NCBI RefSeq assembly: GCF_052072235.1
Contig: NZ_CM125436.1
Location: 5,078,001-5,142,000, forward strand
Direction of reading: 5' to 3'
Length of the DNA: 64,000 nt
Origin: Brevibacillus_D fluminis_A
GTDB lineage: Bacteria > Bacillota > Bacilli > Brevibacillales > Brevibacillaceae
In this document: positions 34,581-51,319 of the stretch, piece after piece
How positions within the stretch are numbered: the stretch's first letter is position 1
How the letters are laid out: every line of letters begins with the position of its first letter
Made by a program: the position numbers and the translations under genes
Notes under the pieces: model-generated
Database searches by the model: none
The model's input: the letters and a program-made list of their open reading frames with translations, nothing else
What the model was told of the DNA's origin: nothing

Positions 34581-34600
34581 GCCTTCCTGCTACACTTATG

Positions 34601-34634
34601 TGGAAAGGAGCGGATTTCTGCTCCTTTCTTTTTG
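34601..34634. terminator. Terminator downstream of the beta-propeller gene
   Basis: AAAGGAGC and GCTCCTTT enclose an 8-base loop with a T tract on the plus strand and an A-rich flank that gives a short T tract on the minus strand. Confidence 0.65.
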
Positions 34635-34638
34635 GCCG

Positions 34639-35994
34639 TTATTTTGACTGGCTTGGCGTGGCAAATACATGCGCCTTTTTCCAATGCTGACCGCCATCCA
34701 TGGTTGTATAGATAACCGATGGTGCCGTTTGGTCGGTGCAAATCCACCAGCCATGCTTGGCATCGGCAAAGGCAAGAAGTTGCTCACCAAAACCTTCGAA
34801 AGCGGCCGTTCCTGCGGCAACCGTTTTTCCTCCGTCTAACGTCCAGCCGATGGTGTTTGGTTTGTCGCATGCCATGCATTGCGCCCCGATAAATGCTTCC
34901 TTGGTGTTCAGCACATAAAAGGTGCCGGGGCTTGATCCGCCGATTGTCGGTCCGCCTGTGTATTCCATGGGGAAACCAGGAGCTGGTCCGCCGCCTGCTG
35001 ACGATTTGGCGATGACGGTCTGCCAGCTTTTCCCGCCATCTGCCGTGTGGAACAGGGAGTAGGAGGTTTGGGTCATGCCGGAATCGCCGATGCATTCGAC
35101 CCATGCGTCGTTGCTGCCTGCCGAGCGGATGATGGCGTTCGTGAGGGCGATCGTGCGTTTTGTCATGACCGGCTTCCATGTTTTTCCCCCGTCTGCGGTT
35201 CGCTGAATTTGCATGTTCACGTTGTCATAGGTGACTGCCCACCCGTTTGCCTTGTCATGAAAATAAGCATCCCCGATCGTTTTGGGCGGGATCGGCAGCT
35301 TGCTCCACGTTTTGCCGCCGTCTGTCGTCCGCCAGTTTCCGCTGAATGCCTCTGTTGCGGATACGAAATGGAGGAAGCCTTCCTGCGGAACCTTTCCTGC
35401 AATGTTCCACGTCTTGCCGCCATTTGTCGTATGCAAAAGCTGCAAGTCGATGCTTTTCCCTGCCATTTTGACCGTCGCCCATGCAGTCTGATCATTGAGT
35501 GCGAAAAGCTGTGTGACCGTTCCCGTCACGTTTTTTTGCACGCCCCAGGTTTGTCCTGCGTTTGTTGTCTTCGCAATCCACCCTTCTCCGCCGAGCCATC
35601 CGGTGGCAAAGCTCGCCAAGCGAGCCGCCGTCAGCTTGCCGAAAGGGACGTTCGCAGCTGCTTGTGACTGACTTTCTGCCGTGGGGACCATCTTTGGCGG
35701 GGATGGAGGCTGGGGAGTTGCTGAAGACGGCTGGACGGGCGCTGGCGCAGTCGGGGTCGCTGTTGGCTCTGCTGCAGATGCCGTCCCGCTTGTGCCTGTG
35801 GTTGCTGGTTGCGTTGCAGATTCAGATTCCGATTGGCTGGGCGCAGGCTGTTCATTTTGAATCGCTGGTGTATTCGATGCGGGTTGCTGGCTCTGGCCCT
35901 GCACCTGCGCTGTTTGTTGACATCCTGTTACGGTGATGGCCCCCGTGAGGAGAAGCATCAGCAGCGGTGTTTTCATCATCGCGATCGGTCTCAT
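34639..35994 (-). CDS. Asp-box (BNR/YCF48-like) beta-propeller lipoprotein
   Basis: A 451-residue exported lipoprotein. Signal peptide with lipobox VTGC (Cys25), then a low-complexity linker of about 95 residues rich in Pro, Ser, Thr, Gln and Ala, then a beta-propeller. Seven Asp-box repeats can be read: TTNAGQTW, TTNGGKTW, TTDGGKTW, TADGGKTW, TADGGKSW, TLDGGKTV and TMDGGQHW. ATG at 35994 has GGAG eight bases upstream. YCF48-like propellers assist membrane complex assembly in some bacteria, sialidase-like ones bind glycans; which applies here is not known. Single gene. Confidence 0.88.
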   Translation of the reverse strand: MRPIAMMKTPLLMLLLTGAITVTGCQQTAQVQGQSQQPASNTPAIQNEQPAPSQSESESATQPATTGTSGTASAAEPTATPTAPAPVQPSSATPQPPSPPKMVPTAESQSQAAANVPFGKLTAARLASFATGWLGGEGWIAKTTNAGQTWGVQKNVTGTVTQLFALNDQTAWATVKMAGKSIDLQLLHTTNGGKTWNIAGKVPQEGFLHFVSATEAFSGNWRTTDGGKTWSKLPIPPKTIGDAYFHDKANGWAVTYDNVNMQIQRTADGGKTWKPVMTKRTIALTNAIIRSAGSNDAWVECIGDSGMTQTSYSLFHTADGGKSWQTVIAKSSAGGGPAPGFPMEYTGGPTIGGSSPGTFYVLNTKEAFIGAQCMACDKPNTIGWTLDGGKTVAAGTAAFEGFGEQLLAFADAKHGWWICTDQTAPSVIYTTMDGGQHWKKAHVFATPSQSK

Positions 35995-36109
35995 TTTCGT
36001 CACTCCACTCAAGGTGTTTTGCTTTCTGCTTACCCTTTAGACGAATCGCGTCGTGGAATCTTACAGAAGCACTTTTCGCTGATTGCAGGAATGGGTATGG
36101 CTCCACATG

Positions 36110-36146
36110 AAAAAAGACCGTCAGTTTTGTTCTGACAGTCTTTCAG
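36110..36146 (-). terminator. Terminator of the small membrane protein gene
   Basis: On the minus strand AAAGACTGTCAG pairs with CTGACGGTCTTT and is followed by T residues. Confidence 0.7.
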
Positions 36147-36240
36147 GACGAACGTTCTTGTTTTTTGATAGGCAGCTTGTATCAGCAAAGCGCTAGCGGA
36201 TCGAACACCTCACACGGGCGGATAAGGAATCCCGCTTGTA

Positions 36241-36513
36241 TCATGCATCCCCCCAGAAAAGGGTGAACAGCAAGTACCACATCAGAGCAAACAGCGATAC
36301 AGGCAGCAACAGCGCGTTCCCCCAAACGCCGAGATGGCGCAAAACCCCTTCCTCTCCCCGCAATCGCCCCAGCAATGCGGAAGCGAGGCCAAACGGTGCA
36401 GCCAAAATGGCGGGAATGGCGAAAAGCGAGGCGTAGCGGAAAAAGAAGCCCGCCGAAACAAGCGCAACGACCAGCAATGCAACTGATATGAGCGAATAGC
36501 GGACCGCCTTAAT
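36241..36513 (-). CDS. Small hypothetical membrane protein, possibly with an ATT start
   Basis: About 90 residues with three hydrophobic segments (near 8-30, 32-50 and 65-85) and a Leu-Arg-rich loop between them. No family is recognised. The only good ribosome binding site, GGAGGA (36522-36527), lies eight bases before an ATT codon (36511-36513), and no ATG, GTG or TTG is placed properly after it. Upstream GTG and TTG codons near 36549 lie in or next to probable -10 sequences (TATAGT, TAGAAT) and lack a site. An ATT start, as in infC, is therefore the best reading. Confidence 0.55.
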   Translation of the reverse strand: MKAVRYSLISVALLVVALVSAGFFFRYASLFAIPAILAAPFGLASALLGRLRGEEGVLRHLGVWGNALLLPVSLFALMWYLLFTLFWGDA

Positions 36514-36630
36514 GGGAATCGTCCTCCGTTGATTGATTTCACACAACACCCATATTCTACTATATTTTAGGAAACTCTAGCACAACGGATCATAAGCTAC
36601 GAATCGTATATTTCCACTTGCCTTTACAAC

Positions 36631-36657
36631 AAAAAAAGCCATCCTTTTCGGATGACT
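36631..36657 (-). terminator. Terminator of rRNA operon 1
   Basis: CATCC and GGATG stem with a GAAAA-type loop and a T7 tract on the minus strand, about 55 bp past the 23S 3' end. Confidence 0.8.
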
Positions 36658-36710
36658 TTCCTTGTTCCCTGAAAACTGGATACGCAAGTTATTGCTTGTG
36701 GATTAATTGT

Positions 36711-39637
<2,927 letters not shown>

Positions 39638-39841
39638 ACAGGAAAACGCGGAGCGTTTTTCTTCCAACATGATTAGTACAAGTTGTACTTACGTTGTAAA
39701 TCCTTAGCAATACTTGCGTTATCCAGTTTTCAAGGAACAAAATACTGCGTATTTTGTTGGCCGCAAGCGGCCTACATTTAAGTTCCACATAAAACGTCGA
39801 GACGTTTTATGCTAAAACTTGCGTGGAGACAAAAAATCTCC
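39638..39841 (-). other. 5S-23S spacer of operon 1 with a three-hairpin insert
   Basis: Compared with the spacer of operon 2 (44798-44926), about 75 extra bases lie at roughly 39743-39817. They form three hairpins in a row: AAAATAC/GTATTTT, GGCCGC/GCGGCC and CATAAAACGTC/GACGTTTTATG. The flanking sequence is otherwise nearly the same in both operons. Confidence 0.8.
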
Positions 39842-39958
39842 GCCTGGCAACGTCCTACTCTCCCAGTCCCCTTCGGGACAAGTACCATCGGCGCTGGAGG
39901 GCTTAACGGCCGTGTTCGGTATGGGAACGGGTGTGTCCCCTCCGCCATCATCACCAGA
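39842..39958 (-). rRNA. rrf: 5S ribosomal RNA, operon 1
   Basis: 117 nt containing the conserved loop CCGTTCCCATACCGAACACG and the 3' segment GAGAGTAGGACG. It lies between the 16S and 23S genes, not after 23S. Confidence 0.97.
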
Positions 39959-40020
39959 CATATTGATTCAATTGAGAGATATGCTCTCTCAAAACTGAAC
40001 AGCGAGCGAAAGATCTCCAT

Positions 40021-41558
<1,538 letters not shown>

Positions 41559-41708
41559 AGTTGAGTTGAAGCTGATTCCAAGACTTGCTTGGCTTAATTA
41601 AATGTGATGTCACGTGGACAATCACGTTATCTTTTCGCTTTCGCTGTTCAGTTTTCAAAGAGCATGTTGTTTGTTTATGCCGTTCGTCTTTCGACGCCGA
41701 CCTGTACT

Positions 41709-41738
41709 ACTTTATCACATGCTTACGTTTAGTGTCAA
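41709..41738 (-). promoter_or_regulatory. Promoter of rRNA operon 1
   Basis: TTGACA (41733-41738) and TAAAGT (41709-41714) on the minus strand with 18 bp between, preceded by an AT-rich UP-like stretch. It matches the operon 2 promoter in sequence style. The rest of the spacer 41559-41870 is the processed 16S leader and the operon 2 terminator. Confidence 0.8.
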
Positions 41739-41791
41739 CCGTTTTTTTAAAGTTGTTTTTCACTCACGCTCACACATGATCATCAGGCCAT

Positions 41792-41823
41792 AAAAAAAGC
41801 CGCCCCTTTTCGGATGGCTTTCT
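41792..41823 (-). terminator. Terminator of rRNA operon 2
   Basis: On the minus strand AAAGCC...CCG pairs with CGG-type bases and GGCTTTTTTT follows; close relative of the terminator at 36631. Confidence 0.75.
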
Positions 41824-41870
41824 TTGTTCCCTGAAAACCGGATACGCAAGTCATTGCTATGGATTGTTGT

Positions 41871-44797
<2,927 letters not shown>

Positions 44798-44926
44798 ACA
44801 AAGGAAAACGCGTAGCGTTTTTCTTTTACGATTCGTACAAGTTGTACTTACGTTGTAAATCCTTAGCAATACTTGCGTTATCCAGTTTTCAAGGAACAAA
44901 AACTTGCGTGGAGACAAAAAATCTCC

Positions 44927-45043
44927 GCCTGGCAACGTCCTACTCTCCCAGTCCCCTTCGGGACAAGTACCATCGGCGCTGGAGGGCTTAACGGCCGTGT
45001 TCGGTATGGGAACGGGTGTGTCCCCTCCGCCATCATCACCAGA
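44927..45043 (-). rRNA. rrf: 5S ribosomal RNA, operon 2
   Basis: 117 nt, the same sequence as the operon 1 copy, again placed between 16S and 23S. Confidence 0.97.
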
Positions 45044-45105
45044 CATATTGATTCAATTGAGAGATATGCTCTCTCAAAACTGAACAGCGAGCGAAAGATC
45101 TCCAT

Positions 45106-46643
<1,538 letters not shown>

Positions 46644-46792
46644 AGTTGAGTTGAAGCTGATTCCAAGACTTGCTTGGCTTGTTGCATTGTGTGATGTCAC
46701 GTGGACAATCACGCTATCTTTTCGCTTTCGCTGTTCAGTTTTCAAAGAGCATTTCGTTTTCGTGCCGCACACGTTTTGTGGCGACCTTTAAA

Positions 46793-46821
46793 ACTTTATC
46801 ACTTTCGAATTACCGTGTCAA
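46793..46821 (-). promoter_or_regulatory. Promoter of rRNA operon 2
   Basis: TTGACA (46816-46821) and TAAAGT (46793-46798) on the minus strand with 17 bp between. It lies between the tRNA cluster and the 16S gene; 46644-46963 otherwise holds only the rRNA leader. Confidence 0.8.
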
Positions 46822-46963
46822 CTAAAAATTTTAGTTGTTTTTTCACTCTCACTTCATTCACGAACCTCGTTTCCAAGGCCGGAATATCAGAGTATCACGT
46901 TTAGACCGTGAAGTCCAGTGTTATTTTCTGGTTACTGAAGCAAGAGTTTCAAAATATACAAGA

Positions 46964-47048
46964 TGGTGCGGTCGGCGAGACTCGAACTCGCACGGGTCGC
47001 CCCGCCACCCCCTCAAGATGGTGTGTCTGCCAATTCCACCACGACCGC
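46964..47048 (-). tRNA. tRNA-Leu (GAG)
   Basis: Full cloverleaf with long variable arm; anticodon loop TTGAGGG; CCA encoded. Last tRNA before rRNA operon 2. Confidence 0.93.
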
Positions 47049-47059
47049 AAATAAGAACA

Positions 47060-47133
47060 CGTCTCAGGAGAGACTCGAACTCCCGACCGTCCGCTTAGAA
47101 GGCGGATGCTCTATCCGGCTGAGCTACTGAGAC
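47060..47133 (-). tRNA. tRNA-Arg (TCT)
   Basis: Anticodon loop CTTCTAA on stem TCCGC/GCGGA; CCA not encoded, unlike most neighbours. Confidence 0.93.
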
Positions 47134-47148
47134 ATATGTAGTTGTAAC

Positions 47149-47222
47149 TGGAGGGAGTACCCGGATTTGAACCGGGGATAAGGGTTTTGCAGACCCGTGC
47201 CTTACCACTTGGCTATACTCCC
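47149..47222 (-). tRNA. tRNA-Cys (GCA)
   Basis: Anticodon loop CTGCAAA, discriminator T as usual for Cys, CCA encoded. Confidence 0.93.
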
Positions 47223-47230
47223 GAATATTA

Positions 47231-47319
47231 TGGCGGAGGGAGCAGGATTCGAACCCGCGTGACGTTGCCGCCTAACGGTTTTCAAGACCGCCCCGTTATG
47301 ACCACTTCGGTATCCCTCC
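47231..47319 (-). tRNA. tRNA-Ser (TGA)
   Basis: Long variable arm; anticodon loop CTTGAAA; discriminator G and encoded CCA. Confidence 0.93.
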
Positions 47320-47328
47320 GCAAAAAAA

Positions 47329-47402
47329 TGGAGCGGGTGATGGGAATCGAACCCACGCGACCAGCTTGGAAGGCTGGAGTTCTACCATTGAACTACACCC
47401 GC
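47329..47402 (-). tRNA. tRNA-Gly (TCC)
   Basis: Anticodon loop CTTCCAA; CCA encoded. Confidence 0.93.
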
Positions 47403-47409
47403 AAATATG

Positions 47410-47491
47410 TGGTGCCGGTGAAGGGACTTGAACCCCCACGGTTTCCCTCACGATTTTGAGTCGCGCGCGTCTGCCATTCCGCCACACCGGC
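47410..47491 (-). tRNA. tRNA-Leu (CAA)
   Basis: Long variable arm; anticodon loop CTCAAAA; CCA encoded. Confidence 0.92.
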
Positions 47492-47514
47492 ACATACAGT
47501 ATTCATTTAAAAAA

Positions 47515-47591
47515 TGGCGTGCCCTGAGAGATTCGAACTCCCGACCTTTTGATTCGTAGTCAAACGCTCTATCCGGCTGAGCTAAGGGCAC
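47515..47591 (-). tRNA. tRNA-Arg (ACG)
   Basis: Anticodon loop CTACGAA (A34 becomes inosine); CCA encoded. Confidence 0.93.
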
Positions 47592-47594
47592 ATA

Positions 47595-47670
47595 TGGAGC
47601 GGACGAAGGGTCTCGAACCCTCGACCTTCGCCTTGGCAAGGCGACGCTCTACCAATTGAGCTACGTCCGC
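47595..47670 (-). tRNA. tRNA-Gly (GCC)
   Basis: Anticodon loop TTGCCAA; CCA encoded. Confidence 0.93.
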
Positions 47671-47678
47671 ATATGTTT

Positions 47679-47765
47679 TGGTGCGGTCGAGAGGACTTGA
47701 ACCTCCACGGTGTTGCCACCACTAGAACCTGAATCTAGCGCGTCTGCCAATTCCGCCACGACCGC
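47679..47765 (-). tRNA. tRNA-Leu (CAG)
   Basis: Long variable arm; anticodon loop TTCAGGT region on stem CTAGA/TCTAG; CCA encoded. Confidence 0.92.
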
Positions 47766-47783
47766 ATATTCTTTTTTAAAAAC

Positions 47784-47859
47784 TGGTGAGCCATGAAGGA
47801 CTCGAACCTTCGACCCTCTGATTAAAAGTCAGATGCTCTACCAACTGAGCTAATGGCTC
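47784..47859 (-). tRNA. tRNA-Lys (TTT)
   Basis: Anticodon loop CTTTTAA; CCA encoded. Confidence 0.93.
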
Positions 47860-47874
47860 TCACGTAAGAGAAAA

Positions 47875-47949
47875 TGGCTGGGGTACTAGGATTCGAACCT
47901 AGGAATGACGGAGTCAAAGTCCGTTGCCTTACCGCTTGGCTATACCCCA
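47875..47949 (-). tRNA. tRNA-Gln (TTG)
   Basis: Anticodon loop CTTTGAC; 5' T as usual for Gln; CCA encoded. Confidence 0.93.
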
Positions 47950-47953
47950 AAAG

Positions 47954-48029
47954 TGGTGCCGGCGATAGGACTTGAACCCACAACCCCCTGATTACAAGTC
48001 AGGTGCTCTACCAATTGAGCTACACCGGC
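47954..48029 (-). tRNA. tRNA-Thr (TGT)
   Basis: Anticodon loop CTTGTAA; CCA encoded. Confidence 0.93.
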
Positions 48030-48041
48030 ACATACACGATA

Positions 48042-48117
<76 letters not shown>

Positions 48118-48142
48118 TCGTTTGGAATACCATCGCCATAAA

Positions 48143-48222
48143 TGGCGGAGCTGACGGGACTCGCTACCTGCTGGCGACACTGCGTCGAATCGCTTCTTTG
48201 CGTAGCCAGATGAGCTGTACCC
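48143..48222 (-). pseudogene. tRNA remnant: duplicated 3' end of tRNA-Asp
   Basis: The 21 bases at 48143-48163 are identical to the 3' end of tRNA-Asp (48299-48319), including CCA. Upstream on the minus strand a D-arm-like AGCTCATCTGG and a GCGA/TCGC stem can be seen, but the T arm and acceptor 5' strand do not pair, so this is not a working tRNA. It lies in a 180-bp gap between tRNA-Phe and tRNA-Asp. Confidence 0.55.
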
Positions 48223-48244
48223 GAGCAAATACTACTTAGAATCA

Positions 48245-48288
48245 CTGCGAGGGTAAACCCGGAACGGGTGAGAGACCCGTCTCGCAGC
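48245..48288. repeat. Hairpin in the tRNA-Asp/tRNA-Phe gap
   Basis: CTGCGAG pairs with CTCGCAG, with inner arms ACGGGT and ACCCGT. It has no T tract, so it is probably a processing structure or part of the tRNA remnant's history. Confidence 0.5.
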
Positions 48289-48298
48289 TTCTTTGGAA

Positions 48299-48375
48299 TG
48301 GCGGAGCTGACGGGACTCGAACCCGCGACCTCCGGTGTGACAGACCGGCGTGAACTCCAACTTCACCACAGCTCC
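48299..48375 (-). tRNA. tRNA-Asp (GTC)
   Basis: Anticodon loop CTGTCAC; discriminator G and encoded CCA. Its last 21 bases are repeated at 48143. Confidence 0.92.
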
Positions 48376-48452
48376 ATATTTGGTTGCACCCTGCGGGCAC
48401 TACGATCCTACTTGAACAAGATGTTAATCCTAGATCATACAAGTAGAAAATT

Positions 48453-48529
<77 letters not shown>

Positions 48530-48589
48530 ACGTTATTAAATATTGACCCGACCTACATATCATGCTCATTACATAGCATTTTATGTATC

Positions 48590-48665
48590 TGGTGGAGGCT
48601 GACGGGATCGAACCGCCGACCCTCTGCTTGTAAGGCAGATGCTCTCCCAGCTGAGCTAAGCCTCC
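48590..48665 (-). tRNA. tRNA-Val (TAC)
   Basis: Anticodon loop CTTACAA; CCA encoded. Confidence 0.93.
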
Positions 48666-48673
48666 GTGAAGTA

Positions 48674-48750
48674 TGGTGACCCGTAGGGGATTCGAACCCC
48701 TGTATGACAGCGTGAAAGGCTGCTGTGTTAAACCGCTTCACCAACGGGCC
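48674..48750 (-). tRNA. tRNA-Glu (TTC)
   Basis: Anticodon loop CTTTCAC; CCA encoded. Confidence 0.93.
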
Positions 48751-48754
48751 ATAA

Positions 48755-48847
48755 TGGCGGATGGAGTGGGATTTGAACCCACGAGACGAGTTGTCCCCGC
48801 CTACACGATTTCCAATCGTGCTCCTTCGGCCGCTCGGACATCCATCC
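48755..48847 (-). tRNA. tRNA-Ser (GGA)
   Basis: Long variable arm; anticodon loop TTGGAAA; CCA encoded. First tRNA of the cluster. Confidence 0.93.
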
Positions 48848-48917
48848 ATATGAATCCTTGAAGCCCTAACAAGAGTTAACCTGTCAGGCAAGTGTTTGTA
48901 TCAACTTCAGGAATTTA

Positions 48918-48946
48918 AATCTAGCATACTTTTTCTGAATAAGCAA
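48918..48946 (-). promoter_or_regulatory. Promoter of the tRNA cluster
   Basis: TTGCTT (48941-48946) and TAGATT (48918-48923) on the minus strand, 17 bp apart, about 70 bp before the first tRNA. Confidence 0.6.
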
Positions 48947-48995
48947 TAGCTTTGTTGAACTTTTTTATAAAAACTTGCAAAATACATAGCCATAA

Positions 48996-49033
48996 GAGAG
49001 AAAGCTCGCCTTCCCGCATCGCAGAAGACAAGC
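48996..49033 (-). terminator. Terminator of the sugar operon
   Basis: On the minus strand GCTTGTCTTC pairs with GAAGGCGAGC (two G-U pairs) and is followed by TTTCTCTC, 25 bp after the methyltransferase stop. Confidence 0.6.
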
Positions 49034-49056
49034 GTTTCTCACAATCATCTGCTGTT

Positions 49057-49821
49057 TCATTTCGCTTTCTGTGCGACAATGAAAAACCGGTGGCTGGGGA
49101 TGTCGATATGGCCGTCCGCCTCGATCCGCTCCTGTATGTCGCACAACGCGTCCAAATATCGCTCCACCGTAAAATCAGGTATCTGCCACGGGATCGCCTT
49201 CAAATAATAGACGATCGCTCCGGTATCGTAATAACGCGATGCGGGGAATTCCTCCATTCGCTCCACGATGCGAAAGCCCGCCGCCTCCAATTGCTCCACA
49301 GCAAACGCGAGGTTCCAATGCGCATAATCCGCAGGCACCGGCGCCCCCAGCAGCCGATTCAGCTCCTGTTCGTTCAATCCCCCGACCTGCTGCGTGATGA
49401 ACTGCCCGCCCGGCCTCAAGATACGGTACACTTCCTCTGCACAAAACGACTCATGGCGATTGATGACCAGATCGAAAACACCATCGGCAACAGGCAGCTT
49501 ATCATCGCCATCCGCCTCGATCACTTTGACGCCAAGCGGCTCCAATTGCTGTTTGGCGATCGTTACATTGGGCAAATACCCTTCCGTCGCCACCGTTGTC
49601 CGCGGCAGCGGAGACAAGAGAGACAACAGCTCTCCCCCGCCCGTCCCCATATCCAAAAGCGAATCGATCTGCGGCAGCCTGGTCAAAACTTTGCTGGCGT
49701 AATTCCAGCTAAGCGGAAACTCCGCGATTCTTCCCGTCCGGGTCAAATAGCGGAAGTCCCAACCTTGAAACGGCTCCTCCGCATCCTTTTGCAAAAAACG
49801 ATACAAGGCATCCCGGTCCAT
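49057..49821 (-). CDS. Class I SAM-dependent methyltransferase
   Basis: A 254-residue methyltransferase. The SAM-binding motif I is LLDMGTGGGE near residue 56-65, followed by ATEGYLPN (motif II), GVFDLVINRHE (motif IV) and ILRPGGQF. AGGAGG lies seven bases before the ATG. It starts only 13 bp after the FGGY kinase stop codon and is thus the last gene of the sugar operon. Its acceptor is unknown; a link with the sugar pathway is suggested only by position, and it may be a passenger gene. Confidence 0.88.
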   Translation of the reverse strand: MDRDALYRFLQKDAEEPFQGWDFRYLTRTGRIAEFPLSWNYASKVLTRLPQIDSLLDMGTGGGELLSLLSPLPRTTVATEGYLPNVTIAKQQLEPLGVKVIEADGDDKLPVADGVFDLVINRHESFCAEEVYRILRPGGQFITQQVGGLNEQELNRLLGAPVPADYAHWNLAFAVEQLEAAGFRIVERMEEFPASRYYDTGAIVYYLKAIPWQIPDFTVERYLDALCDIQERIEADGHIDIPSHRFFIVAQKAK

Positions 49822-49834
49822 CCGTTTGCCTCCT

Positions 49835-51319
49835 TTACGTGATGTCCTTCAGACACAAATAGAGACGCACATACTTTGCGTACTGCCGGTCATAATGCTC
49901 GAGCAGAGCAGGTGCGGGCGCAAAGCTCCGGTTTGACCTGGCATGCAGCACCTGCTCCCTGAACCCGCGATAGTCGGCCGCCCACCCCAAAAACGTGAAG
50001 CCGATCGCGGCAGCGCCCAGCGCAGGCAAAAATTGCGAATCGGCGGGAACCTGAATCTCTCGCTTGGTCACTTCCGATAAAATTTGGCACCAGGCCGCAC
50101 TTCGGCTTCCACCGCCGATCAGCGTCAAAGGCGAGCCGGTGTCCGGCAGCTGCAAATATTCCTGAACATGCCGGACTGCAAAGGATATGCCCTCCAGCAC
50201 AGCTGCTGCCAGCTCTTCCTTGCCCGCCGATGTCCGCATGCCCACAAAACTCCCCGATGCATCCGGGTCCTGAATCGGACAGCGCTCCCCGTTCAAGTAC
50301 GGCAAAAACAGCACGCTGTTTTTCCCGCGATCGCAAGCAGCGGCGAGCTTCTCGAACCCGTCATAATCATCCGTATCGCATCCGAGCAGCTTCACGCCCC
50401 ATTTATGCGCATTGCCCGCATTGAGCAACGGCGCAATGGCGATGGAAAGACCTTCGACCGGATGCGCCAGATGAAAGACGCCTCCTTCCAACCGTCGGAT
50501 GACGGAAGTCGAGGCTGCCACCCACCCCGTCGTGCCAAGATAAGCGTACTGGTCGCCCTCCTCCATCACGCCTGCCCCAAGCGTCGAGGCCCCCGCATCG
50601 CCGATCCCGCACAAAATCGGGGTATCCGCAGCAAATCCGGTCACGGCCGCCGCCGCATCGCCGATTGTGCCGACACATTCATGCGCAGCCAAAATCTGCG
50701 GCAATTTGTCCGCCTCCACGCCGATCGCAGGCAGCCATTCCTGCTGCCATGTTCGGGACTTCTGATTCATCAACCCCACCGTCGAGGCTGTCGTTGGATC
50801 GACGACCGCATCGCGGGTGCATTTGTAGATCACATAGTCTTTTGCGCCGAACAAAAACCGCTGGGTCTGCCGGTAAATGTCCGGCTCGTGATCGCGAAGC
50901 CACACGATTTTAGCGAGTGGAAACGTACCGTCAAAATGGTTGCCCGTCACCTCGCGCATCGTCTCTACGCCAAGCGTCCGGGCGAGCTTGTTTGCCTCTT
51001 CCTCCGCACGTCCGTCGGAATAAAGGATCGCAGGATAAAGAGCTTTTCCGCTCTCATCGACAGGGATGCAATCCTGCATCTGGCCGCTGCAGACAAGACA
51101 GCGAACCTCGGCAGGATCGACACCTTCGCGCCACCACGTATTGGCGATTTGGACCGTTGCCTGCCACCATGATTCCGGGTCCTGCTCGATATGTCCCTCG
51201 CGATAGTCCGTCTCCACAGGTACGGTCACTTCGTGGTACAGCTCGCCTGCCGCATTCACCAGCACGCCTTTTACCGCTGTTGATCCGATATCAATTGAGG
51301 CTACATAGCCCTTGTTCAT
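49835..51319 (-). CDS. FGGY-family carbohydrate kinase (xylulokinase-like)
   Basis: A 494-residue sugar kinase. The N-terminal ATPase motif IDIGSTAVKG (9-18), the second-domain motif GIGDAGAS with the catalytic Asp, and the adenine-site LIGGGSRS are intact; overall it is closest to the xylulokinase/gluconokinase branch. ATG at 51319 follows AGGGGG by nine bases and lies 29 bases inside the end of the upstream TrpA-like gene, implying translational coupling. In context it would phosphorylate the sugar brought in by the ABC importer before cleavage by the TrpA-like protein. Substrate not determinable by eye. Confidence 0.9.
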   Translation of the reverse strand: MNKGYVASIDIGSTAVKGVLVNAAGELYHEVTVPVETDYREGHIEQDPESWWQATVQIANTWWREGVDPAEVRCLVCSGQMQDCIPVDESGKALYPAILYSDGRAEEEANKLARTLGVETMREVTGNHFDGTFPLAKIVWLRDHEPDIYRQTQRFLFGAKDYVIYKCTRDAVVDPTTASTVGLMNQKSRTWQQEWLPAIGVEADKLPQILAAHECVGTIGDAAAAVTGFAADTPILCGIGDAGASTLGAGVMEEGDQYAYLGTTGWVAASTSVIRRLEGGVFHLAHPVEGLSIAIAPLLNAGNAHKWGVKLLGCDTDDYDGFEKLAAACDRGKNSVLFLPYLNGERCPIQDPDASGSFVGMRTSAGKEELAAAVLEGISFAVRHVQEYLQLPDTGSPLTLIGGGSRSAAWCQILSEVTKREIQVPADSQFLPALGAAAIGFTFLGWAADYRGFREQVLHARSNRSFAPAPALLEHYDRQYAKYVRLYLCLKDIT

